This document shows, one piece after another, positions 11,068-20,882 of a stretch of 64,000 nt of DNA (its first letter is position 1; every line of letters starts with the position of its first letter). The stretch is from Xanthostigma xanthostigma (taxonomy: Eukaryota; Arthropoda; Insecta; Raphidioptera; Raphidiidae), in the NCBI GenBank assembly GCA_963575645.1, contig OY754469.1, forward strand, positions 17,440,001 through 17,504,000, given 5' to 3'. Both the position numbers and the translations under genes were made by a program. The notes beneath the pieces were generated by a model. It was not told the DNA's origin. It saw only the letters and a program-made list of their open reading frames with translations, and did not search any database.

Positions 11068-13160
11068 AGGCGCGAATAGCGTAAGCTAAAGCGCCTATAT
11101 GTACTCGCTTTGTCTGTGAATCTGTGAATCTGTATGTCACGCTTTTTTGTGGATTGTGTACAGCTCAAACGCCTTAACCGATTTTAAAAAACTTTTTTTT
11201 GTTCGATTCGTCTCCGGGTAACTTAGATCCTAACGTCGCCCGATTTTTGAATTTTTGCTCCAGAGGGGAGCAATTTAGAAAAAACGAAGTTTTTCGCTTA
11301 TAACTCGCTCAATTTAAATCAGATCGGTTCGAAACCTGTCTTAAACGAAAGAGGAGAAAATTTTACATAAATTTCGTACAACAGAATTTGCCCAATCAGT
11401 TTTTTTATACACATTTATATAGAAATAAATTCAATCTGATATAACCGATGGCAAACATCTTTCGGTTATCTCTCTCTGTTGCACGGTTTAACATGGCAAT
11501 TTAAAAATTACGTATGTTCTGTCTTCAAATAAAATTGGTCGATAATATTATTTATTACAATAATGAAATTAAAAGATAGCATTTGTTCAAAAACGGATGC
11601 CGTTTCGAATATTTTGAAATGCAACGCCTTCTGGGTTAACAATTTGAATAACTAATTATTAGAACATAATATGTACTTTGACAGATGCAAACGTCACTTT
11701 TGACATTTCTTACCATTCCGACACCACGGATGAGCGGATTGAAACCAAATTTTGGGAGGATGTTTGATATTCAAATATGAAGTGGCCTATTGTTTTTTGG
11801 GAACATCGGCGCATGCGTAAAAGAATATATCTCTTATAATGTTGTTTTATATAATAATAATAGTGGAATTATAAAACGGTCGAATAAAAAAAAAACTTGG
11901 TGACTGATGATGAGATACTGTTTTAATAACTTGAATATTAAAATAATAGTTGTGTGACTAAATTAATAAGTGAGCGACTAAATTACTAAGTGAGCGACTG
12001 AATTACTAAGTGAGCGGTAAGAATGCCTTTGGTAATTTTGAAGCAGATATCTTCAACCGATTGAGATGAAAATTTGTATACACGTTAAGTTTGGATGACA
12101 ATGCATGGTTAGCTGTGTGACGTCACTTTAAATCCAATATGGCGAACTTCTAAATATGGCGGACTAATTTTATTATGCTTTCCTACAATATGGGTATCAA
12201 ATGAAAGGGCTTGCTGAAAATAACTCGAAAAATAAAGTGACGTCACTCTAAATCCAATATGGCGGACTTCTAAAAATGGCGGACTAATTTTATTAGGCTT
12301 TCCTACAATATGGGTATCAAATGAAAGGGCTCGCTGTAAATAACTCGAAAAATAAAGTGACGTCAGTCTAAATCTAATATGGCGGACTTCTAATGATGGC
12401 GGACTAAGTTTTTTATGCTTTCCTACAATATGGGTATCAAATGAAAGGGCTTGCTGAGAATAACTCGAAAAATAAAGTGACGTTACTCTAAATCCAATAT
12501 GGCGGACTTCTAAAAATGGCGGACTAATTTTATTATGCTTTCCTACAATATGGGTATCAAATGAAAGGGCTTGCTGTAAATAACTCGAAAAACACAGTGA
12601 CGTCACTCTAAATCCAATATGGCGGACTTCTAAAGATGGCGGACTAATATTATTATGCTTTCCTACAATATGGGTATCAAATGAAAGGGCTTGCTGAGAA
12701 TAACTCGAAAAATAAAGTGACGTTACTCTAAATCCAATATGGCGGACTTCTAAAAATGGCGGACTAATTTTATTATGCTTTCCTACAATATGGGGATCAA
12801 ATGAAAGGGCTTGCTGTAAATAACTCGAAAAACACAGTGACGTCACTCTAAATCCAATATGGCGGACTTCTAAAGATGGCGGACTAATATTATTATGCTT
12901 TCCTACAATATGGGTATCAAATGAAAGGGCTTGCTGAGAATAACTCGAAAAATAAAGTGACGTCACTCTAAATTCAATATGGCGGACTTCTAAAGAAGGC
13001 GGACTAAGCTTTTTTTGATAAAGGGGCATGCGAATTGTCTCGCAGTGAAACGCGATGGGGCAGAGGTGGAGTTTTTAAAAAAATAATTCCGGGGTGAACG
13101 ATAAATATACACCGATTTTCAAACAAAACACCGGGGTATATGATGTATAATTTCGCGCCT
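11068..13160. mobile_element. ~2.1-kb element with AGGCGCGAA/TTCGCGCCT ends (copy 1)
   Basis: Begins AGGCGCGAATAGCGTAAGC and ends TTTCGCGCCT, giving 9-bp inverted ends. A second copy with the same ends and same internal order is at 26632-28884, and the head and middle parts recur around 49205-49580. Shared internal blocks include CGCCTTAACCGATTTTAAAA, TCGCTCAATTTAAATCAGAT, GAAATGCAACGCCTTCTG and ATTTTGGGAGGATGTTTGAT. It has no coding capacity and holds the 120-bp array at its 3' side. Confidence 0.7.
12119..13013. repeat. 120-bp tandem array, about 7.5 units
   Basis: Units start at 12119, 12239, 12359, 12479, 12599, 12719, 12839 and a partial one at 12959, with the period exactly 120. Each carries CCAATATGGCGGACTTCTAA and GGGTATCAAATGAAAGGGCT. 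Units 4 and 6 resemble each other (CGTTAC, AACACAGTGA), as do 5 and 7 (AAAGATGG, ACTAATATT), indicating a 240-bp higher-order unit. Because 120 is a multiple of three, a 306-codon minus-strand frame stays open. It is a by-product, not a protein gene. Confidence 0.95.
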
Positions 13161-13208
13161 TGTAATTCTTGAATTACTTGGGCATATACTCCCACTGGTT
13201 TATATTAT

Positions 13209-13355
13209 ATATGTCACCGGGATATTGTCAAATCTGCGATATTGTAATTTCACTAGTGAAATTACAATATCACGATTGAAAAAGAGTCGTGATATTGTAA
13301 TTTCACTACGTGACATTATAATATCACGGGTTTGGCAATATCCCGGTGACATATA
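13209..13355. mobile_element. palindromic MITE, copy 1
   Basis: Ends are TATATGTCACCGGGATATTG and its reverse complement. Inside, the word GTGATATTGTAATTTCAC appears repeatedly in both orientations, so the whole ~147 bp can fold as one hairpin or as a cruciform with side arms. The second copy is 14937-15084. Confidence 0.85.
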
Positions 13356-14689
13356 CACGATGCTTCAAAAGTCACGGAACGACTTAATATTTCTTATTGG
13401 GTAAGCCGGACTAAAAATGTTAAAATGTTTTTTTAATAACTTTTTCCTGTCTATCGAATGGCAAAATTAGATTTTAGGTCCGGGGACCCTAAAAGTGTTC
13501 TGTAGGGACCAACTTTAAAATTTTAAATGGGATCCATACTTTTTTATTTCATATTCGGAGTCTGCGTAAAATTTTACTTACGAAAACGTTTTAGTATTTG
13601 TTTAATCCTCGAGTCCTATATAGAGCCCCTAAGAAAGACCTAAAAATAGGCCCTGTACAATAAATATCTAAATTTGAAATGATTGACATACTTTTACATA
13701 AAATATTCGTTTTGAGGAGAAATTTCACTTATCGATACTTCATAGCTCTCTAAAATCTAAAGCTCGATTTTGAACTTTAATGCCCCTTTTTAGGGCTCCT
13801 AAAATGGTCAAAAATCTTAGTTTAAATTAGGTTACTTAATATTAACTTAAATACCTTTTTTCGGGTCGAAATTAAGCCCTAGGACCCTATATGAAGTACC
13901 GACTAATTAATTTCATCGCGAAAAAAGTATTTAAGATAATATTAAGTACATATAACCGAATTAAAATTAGGATTTATTCAACTCTGAACCCTTTTAGACC
14001 ATTTAGGGTGTCTGTTGCAGAATTACTTCTGCGAGTTCTGAAAACAAATTTTGTACGTATTTTTTTTTTTGTTTTTGCATAGTTCTAAAAATGGACATGT
14101 AATTAACTGAAACAAGAATGGTGTCTTTAATGGTCATTTGTGTAGTTTAGGAAATACAATAATTAATCATTCTGTTTTAGAACTATGAACAATGAAATAG
14201 GTTACGGTTTGGTACTTTTGTAACAATACCTACTCCAAAATACTTCTTCTTGGATAACGTATAAGTAATATAGCAAAGAAGCGACTGTATAGTTATAGAG
14301 GAGCAATACCCTGCCTTAAAATAGCCAACATACCTTATACAATACTAAATATTAATCCATCTTTTATAAATGTGCGTCGTATTTCAAATCTTTGGTGACT
14401 ACGGTCCTGCATTAGCATTTTTGTCTTGTTACGTACAAGAGAAAAATCTACGTCGAATTGAAATTTTCGTATTTCCATTTGCAATTAGGGTTCGTTGTTT
14501 GCAATAGCATTGAAGTTTACGGCATACTCTGAAACTTCGATACTATACGTCAGATGGAAATACATATACGGAGTTTAACTCCGCTTTGCCAAATATACAA
14601 ATTTATTTTCAACGCAGATTTCGTCAATTTGCAAAATATTCGCGGGTATTCGCGGATACTTTGCAAATTGATAAAACCGGCGTTAGAAA
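13356..14689. other. intergenic stretch with no supported gene
   Basis: AT-rich; the short open frame at 13891-14082 has no recognisable features. The words AGGTCCGGGGACCCTAAAA and GGGCTCCTAAAATGG suggest decayed repeat, but no terminal structure was found. Confidence 0.35.
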
Positions 14690-14936
14690 TAAAGAATCCC
14701 GCACCAAATATATGAGAAAATGAATCTCGGTAAAATTCTTTCTAACAGGGGGGAATGAATCAGTCATTTTATGTTGAAAAAAGTTTCCAATACAACTTGG
14801 GTCTGAAAATCCCGGTGTCCAAAGTTGCAAGCTTATCAAAAACGGCTGTTTTGTGACAATTAACGAACAACGTGCAATATGTGTAGGCACCTGTGGAGAT
14901 ATAATATATATGTACTATGTATACCCAATGTATATA

Positions 14937-15084
14937 TATATGTCACCGGGATATTGTCAAACCCGTGATATTATAATTTCACTTAGTGAAATTACAATAT
15001 CACGACTCTTTGTCAGTCGTGATATTGTAATTTCACTAGTGAAATTACAATATCACGGATATGACAATATCCCGGTGACATAAT
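14937..15084. mobile_element. palindromic MITE, copy 2
   Basis: Same ends (TGTCACCGGGATATTGTCAA and its reverse complement) and same internal GTGATATTGTAATTTCAC pairs as the copy at 13209-13355. A SINE head follows within about 15 bases. Confidence 0.85.
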
Positions 15085-15096
15085 ATATAATGGGTT

Positions 15097-15535
15097 TTTC
15101 GACCGAGCGGGGTGGCGTAGCGGTGAGAGCATAGACTCGCATTTGGGATGTACCGGGTTCGAATCCCGGCGGGGGCAGATGTGGCTGCGACTTTTTTCTG
15201 CTGCCTCTTGCCGAGAAACGGTAATTCCTGTACCGGCCATCTTGTTGAGGTTTTCTATAGTTTCCCTCAATAATTCCAGATAAATATCGAGATGGTTCCT
15301 TATTCAAGGCCATGGCCAATTACCTGTCAAACTCCTATGCTCAAAATTTGCCTACCTTATCCTAATGTCCTAAAATTCCTTCATTCGCCCATTGCTATTA
15401 ATTAATTAAGTGGAAGTTTAAAAATATAGAAAATAATGGGAAGTGTGATAGATGGAAAATGGTAATGGTGCGAATGGCGTCTTTTATGATATAAATTCGA
15501 GAAACGGACGTTAAACGTTATTATTATTATTAATG
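15097..15535 (+). mobile_element. tRNA-derived SINE
   Basis: The head carries a pol III A box (TGGCGTAGCGG, 15113-15123) and a perfect B box (GGTTCGAATCC, 15156-15166). A tRNA-unrelated body follows, with TTCAAGGCCATGGCCAATTA, then GGACGTTAAACG and a (TTA)n tail near 15518-15535. The anticodon stem does not pair, so it is not a working tRNA gene. The minus-strand open frames here are shadows of the SINE. Confidence 0.85.
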
Positions 15536-16085
15536 TTTTTTTTCAGATCCAAGTTGTATTGGAAATTTTTTCAGCATCAAATGATTCAATTCCTCCAGTT
15601 AAAAAGAATTTCAGCGAGATCCATTTTTCCGTGTATTTGGTGCAGGGTCTTTTGTATTTTTATAGAAATTTCCTCATGGAATTTAAAGATTCGTCGCTTG
15701 TAAAAATTATTGTAGGGTTATTTTCAAAACCGTCTCAATTCCCCATTCGCATAGTTACAATTCTAACGTGAAATATCATTGTGATAAAAATCAGTTCAGC
15801 CTGTTTTTTGAACAGACAAATAAAATAAAATTTTATAAAGGTGTCTTGAAAACAGTTTCTTTTTACTCATAGTTCCCTTTTCTCAACAAATCTATTTAAC
15901 AACATCGGATGATGTGAATTGGCTTGAAACGATAGATTTCGGGTAGAATTTAAGGGTGAATCTATAGATGTCCTGCTTGATTTTATCTACACAAAAATAT
16001 TGGTTCCGTTTAGACTTTCGAGGAGGGAAGTGATCTCCGTGAGTTTCCACAAATCCACTACTGACTACTGAGTACATATTATATG

Positions 16086-16344
16086 CAGTGGCGTATCTAC
16101 AAAGTTGGTTCCCCCGGCACATTTTTATGGTTGACTAAAATGAACATTGATATTTCCACTGTCCATGTTAAAAAATGATGGAAAGAAAATATTATCAACA
16201 TTCCGAGATATCTAGAACAGGAAGCAAGGAAGAAATTTGAAAACAGCTTTAACAAATCCAATTTTGATTGATTTAAAGTTAATAAATACTCTTGGCTTTA
16301 TACCAGTAACCAATCCTGCTACTCTATTAATTAAAGTTACGCCG
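16086..16344. mobile_element. hAT-like remnant
   Basis: Left end CAGTGGCGTATCTAC and right end GTTACGCCGCTG are imperfect inverted repeats of hAT type. I could not find a matching 8-bp duplication in the flanks, so this is weaker than the other hAT calls. Confidence 0.45.
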
Positions 16345-16371
16345 CTGTCTATAATAAATATAAGGCTGGCC

Positions 16372-17034
16372 ACATACCTGAAAAACTTGGAATTTTCAGG
16401 GAATTCAATGTAACCTAGAAAAATTATGGAAATATCAGGGCATTTTACAAATTATCAGGGAAAAATAGCATTTTGGAGTTTACAAGTTCTAGTTTTGAAA
16501 TTTTGTTGTTGTTTTAAAACTACATTCAGGCTTCTATTTGGTATTTTTTTGTTTGGTAAAAAGTAATCTTTGGTTTTTTAACATCGATATCTTTAACTAA
16601 TGATCGTACAGTAAAAAAAGGTTTACTGTGCCATCATTCGTTTAAGAGATAAAGTTTTTTATGCGTAAAAAATGCGAGAAAACTGTTTTAATGCTCAATT
16701 TCTATTTGAAAAAGTACAAAAAATGCAAACTTTAATCAAAACTTTAAATATCTCGATCCCACAAATAAGATATTCAAATCATGGAATAGTTGGTTCTTTT
16801 TAAAAAAAATTTGCCAATATTTAATTACTCGAAATTTAAAATATACAAGCTAATTAATTAAGGGGGGCTATAGCAGTACTACTGAAACTCCTATATCTAT
16901 TGTACATAGCTGTAAATAGTGTATCTATTATTGTAAATAAAGACTTCTTCTTCTTCAAATAAAGTATAATAAATTTTCTGAAAAATCTGGAATTATCAGG
17001 AAAATTTGAAATAATTTTTCTGTAGCCACCCTGT
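16372..17034. mobile_element. DNA element with CAGGGTGGCTAC-type ends
   Basis: The right end reads TGTAGCCACCCTGTA; the left end AAGGCTGGCCACATACCTG is its degenerate mirror. Both inner flanks carry GGAATT-TCAGG words. TA-flanked CAGGGTG ends are common in Tc1/mariner elements, but no transposase is visible, so the class is inferred. Confidence 0.5.
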
Positions 17035-18435
17035 ATATGTAAATCATTGTTAATTCGACTATTATAATTGTTACCTATCTACTACTTGAAAACTGATTTT
17101 ACGACACTGGGTTTTATCCTCCCATCAAAGTTCCATCATTGTAAGTTATATAATAGTATATTGTTTCACAATTAAAAGAAGCAGGTCAACTGTGTAATGT
17201 ATTATTCTGGATTGAATTGAATTGAAAGAGAAATTGATGTTAATAAAGGTTTGTTCACATCGCATGCAGTTGCGCATTACATTCATAGGTAGATATATAA
17301 TATACATATAGGTATACCTGGTACAAAAAATGTGCAATTATAATTTATTTTTAATCAAAAACAGCTGTTCGTGTCTGAAATAAGACAAAATTTGTTCAAT
17401 ATCAAACTAGCGGATCTGGAGAGCGGAGCCGTAGGTGCATCCTTTTTAACTCAAAATAAATTCAAAGGATAAGTTATAAATCAGGTGGATTTTTTCTTGC
17501 TAGCTCATTTTTCTGATGACAATCGGGAAATGGCATTTCTGCATCGGCCACCTTAATAGACGTTTTCTTTAAAAAGATTAAGATCCGGATGACGAATGAC
17601 TTATATTGTAGATTATAGACGCTGGACAACTGAATATATTAGCGATCAATGCTTTACTAACCTCTATTGTTAGGTTGCCCATTTTAATTATCTTGACTTG
17701 ATTTTCGATCTTGACTACTTGACTTGATTTGAATTAATTTTAAGCTACTTGATTATAAACCGATTATGTACGAAAACGCCCGAATAATTTCCTTAAGCTT
17801 ATATCCTCACTTATGAAAACAAGATGCGGGTTTCCTCGAGCTTGAAAATTGGTTTTAACATTTTTCTTAGAAAAATATACCTATTACGTTTTGCACAACA
17901 AACAGATTTGTATTTTTTTTTTAATTTTTATATTATTATTTGCGAGGCTTGTTATCGTTTCTTGATACTAGTAGGTACCTACATATGAAATTTATGGGGT
18001 CTGGTACGGCGTAGTAAACTGAGATATAATGTCCGCGGTGAAAGTTGAAGCCAGGCACGTCATCAATAATACGGTAGTCAACGCCTCCTTGCCGCAGACA
18101 GTGGCGTGTGGAATAAATTCGACATATCCATTTATAGCGGCACAATACGTTCACGTCACTATGACGCGGTAGCTTCATCTTTCGCCGCAGCTAGTATATT
18201 AAATAATTATGTATTAATTCGAAAATGCGCAGGATTACTCCTAGGCCAATAAATAAATAAACACGTGTTTCGTGCCTTATCAAAAACAACCCTTTCAGAG
18301 GGTGAAAAGAGGTAAGCAGTCTAAAAATCAACATGGGTGTCATCTTCAAGGTTTGTCGGGACGTTAATCACGTGAATGTCATCAATTTTGAAATTTATTA
18401 CACTTCAACACCAAAAAAATTCTAAGAAGTCATAA
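17035..18435. other. intergenic stretch with no supported gene
   Basis: Open frames at 17146-17337 and 17936-18178 have no domain and no splice partners. The moth-like word TAGGTACCTACATATG occurs at about 17972. Confidence 0.35.
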
Positions 18436-18517
18436 TCTGTATATATAAAAGGAAACCGTGACTGATTGATTTATCAACATAAAACTTGGCGCGAGCGAAG
18501 CCGCGGGCAAAAGCTAG
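18436..18517 (+). mobile_element. 82-bp micro-Helitron
   Basis: A|TCTGTATATATAAAAGG at the 5' end and CCGCGGGCAAAAGCTAG|T at the 3' end, with the Helitron-type GAAGCCGCGG region before the end. Both termini and insertion context fit, with almost nothing between, so it is an extreme internal-deletion derivative. Confidence 0.65.
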
Positions 18518-18518
18518 T

Positions 18519-18556
<38 letters not shown>
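18518..18556. repeat. (AT)n microsatellite
   Basis: An alternating A/T run directly follows the 3' end of the micro-Helitron. Helitrons insert between A and T, so the run may be the target. Confidence 0.9.
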
Positions 18557-20300
18557 CATTTACAGTTATTTAAATAATTCGGACATTAACTATTATAATG
18601 TGAGAAATTGTGCCGGTTTGACATAGTCTAGTTTGGTTTAACGACCTACTGAATGTATCTTATGTGAAAGACTTAATATTTACTCAAGAATTCTTTAATG
18701 GTTCGCCCACACTTCGACGATTTCGCTTAGCTTCTGTCTCTGTCACTTTAATGCATTATTAATTAAGTGTGAAAAGGATGCAAAGCTGCAGCGATATAGT
18801 TGACGTTTTTATTAGAGAAATGGCCAGTATATCGTGTGGCTCGTAGGCGATCCAAGACTCCGAGTTATATAATTCTGAAACTGGGCCGCCAGCGAAAGGA
18901 ACCGAAAAAAATAAATAATGAAGTAGGTACTATTTCATATGAACTAGTCGCCAGTTCGATTCTAGACATCGACCCGCTAACAAGTGAGTGTCGAATGGAT
19001 TTACTTTATAGTTACAACGTGTTTTTAACTAACTAACAACGTTTAATTAAAAGGAACGTTTAATCATATCTCCGAAAATATAAGTATTTGTTTTTATAAT
19101 TATTTAGTTATATTAATACATTTATAAAAAGCTATAGTGGCTCAGAGTATCTACTATTGTTAAATACAAAATTGTTTACTTACATAAGAGTTTTCCATAA
19201 CTTCGTCAACGTATGTCAACCCTTATATATTTTAAAATATATGCTTACATTTTTAAAAATAGTCTTTTTTATAAATAAATATTGAAACGATATTTCTGTA
19301 AACTGCTGTAGAAATTGACATATTTTTATGGATGAATAAATTAAAAGAAATGTGAAACATTATGCTTCTTTAAAAGTTATTATACAAAGAAGTGATCAGG
19401 CAATGTTTTTGTAAATGACTACTAGAGAACAACGAAACATTATTTTCAATATATTATAGATTGTTATTAAGAAAAAGTGCTAGTTTTATAGTATTTATAA
19501 AAATTGTGCATTATGTGTATTTCGAATTTTTTTTTCATTTGATTGGTAATATTATAAACATCACTGAAAAGTTAGATATTACTCCAGAAGTGTTAAAAAA
19601 TCTTTTCTTTAGTCGTCTTTAAATTATTTTTTTTTTAATTTTTATTCTTTATTATTTAAAATAATTAATGCGTTGAAATATAACTATCTATTCGAAAAAG
19701 TTATATTTTATCAACATCTTTATTCGTTCATAGTGTTTTTTACACATATTCAAATATTTTTGAAGAAAATTAGTAAAACAATGGCAAGCGTTTTAAAAAG
19801 TAGCTCTGATTGCAAATAAATCAGTGACTTGCGAATTTACATTCAAAGTGAAGTAGGTAGGCATAGCTTGCATGTATACGGTCTATTATCAAACTTAGAA
19901 GTTTTATAAATTTTGAAAAAGAAAATATTCAATCAGGATGTTAATGACAATAATGTAAAAAAATAGAGATGAAATACAATATTTGTCGAAATATGAAAAA
20001 AAACTCGCTATAAATATTTTGTTGTCTTTATCTTGTATTCAGATTACATCATCAGTAAATTTCGTCATTTTCACTTTCCGAATAATGCATATAAGATTAA
20101 CATATTTTGTTTTCATATTAATTATAATTCGTTTTAGAAAGATCATAGGTCATGAAAATCTTAAAAAAAATACGAAACGATATTATTATTTCGATTAAAG
20201 CTTTCGTGTTGATTTTCCTTAAATCAGCATTATAAGTATTGCTATAGATAATTTGCAAAATATTTTTGAGTTGATAAAGATATTTTTTTCAAATAATTGG
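18557..20300. other. AT-rich intergenic stretch, nothing recognised
   Basis: About 1.7 kb without supported genes, RNAs or terminal repeats. The open frames at 18800-19036 and 19983-20198 look like chance. It could include upstream regulatory DNA or a non-coding first exon of the 20883 gene, but nothing in the sequence decides this. Confidence 0.35.
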
Positions 20301-20304
20301 TTAA

Positions 20305-20819
20305 GGTAGTACGAGCACCAAGGCAATTTTAAATAAAAGTCTTGATTTTTTTATATTTAAGGGTAGATGGATGATATGTTTTCATTGATTTCTCCAAAAC
20401 TAGTCGGTGGAAATAAAAAAAAAGCTATTTAAATTAAAGTTAAAACCTTAATAAATTATTGAAAACAAAAAAAAAACGTTGTGCCCGACTAATTAAAAAG
20501 ATATTTAATTAATAATTAGTCGGGCACAACGGTTTTTTTTGTTTTCAATATTTTATTAAGGTTTTAACTTTAATTTAAATAGTTTTTTTTTTAATTTCCA
20601 CCGACTAGTTTTGGAGAAATCAATGAAAACATATCATCCATCTACCGTTTTACCATAAAGCCAATGTTTAACTATGCCTACTTTTGAAGTCATTTATTTA
20701 TTTAAATAATCGGGCAATCCCCCTTAAATTTGTCAGAATTGGTTTAGGCTTAGCCCAACTTAATATAAAAAAAATATAATCAGCCTTTTATTTAAAATTG
20801 CCTTGGTGCTCGTACTACC
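20305..20819. mobile_element. foldback MITE at TTAA (copy 1), next to a gene start
   Basis: Flanked by TTAA on both sides (20301-20304, 20820-20823). Ends are GGTAGTACGAGCACCAAGGC and its reverse complement. Two long inner arms around TTGTGCCCGACTAATTA are also inverted. TTAA duplications are typical of piggyBac-type transposition. A second, rearranged copy is at about 27050-27440. It ends about 60 bases before the ATG of the Gly/His-rich gene. Confidence 0.85.
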
Positions 20820-20882
20820 TTAACTAACAAGATGTCATACAACATATAATCGTTTTTTTTTAGACTTTAGAGCGTTATTGCG

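Larger units (their letters stand above)
14690..15660. repeat. inverted ~120-bp flanks around a MITE and a SINE
   Basis: 14690-14810 and 15545-15660 are diverged reverse complements (shared blocks such as CCAATACAACTTGG and GCACCAAATA). Between them lie a palindromic MITE and a tRNA-SINE. It may be one older foldback element that later received both insertions. Confidence 0.6.

Noticed and set aside
12119-13013. CRISPR-like array
   Set aside because: The whole 120-bp unit repeats with no unique spacers, and the genome is eukaryotic.
12109-13029. 306-codon minus-strand open frame of repeated 40-residue units
   Set aside because: It follows the 120-bp satellite period exactly (120 = 40 codons), continues out of the array without coding character, and has no signal, domain or splice support.
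15097-15170. Functional tRNA gene
   Set aside because: A and B boxes are good but the anticodon stem does not pair, and a SINE body and (TTA)n tail follow.
15013-15319. Minus-strand frames with RRDSNP-like peptides
   Set aside because: These are the reverse of the tRNA-derived SINE head; such peptides arise from the B box region in many insect SINEs.
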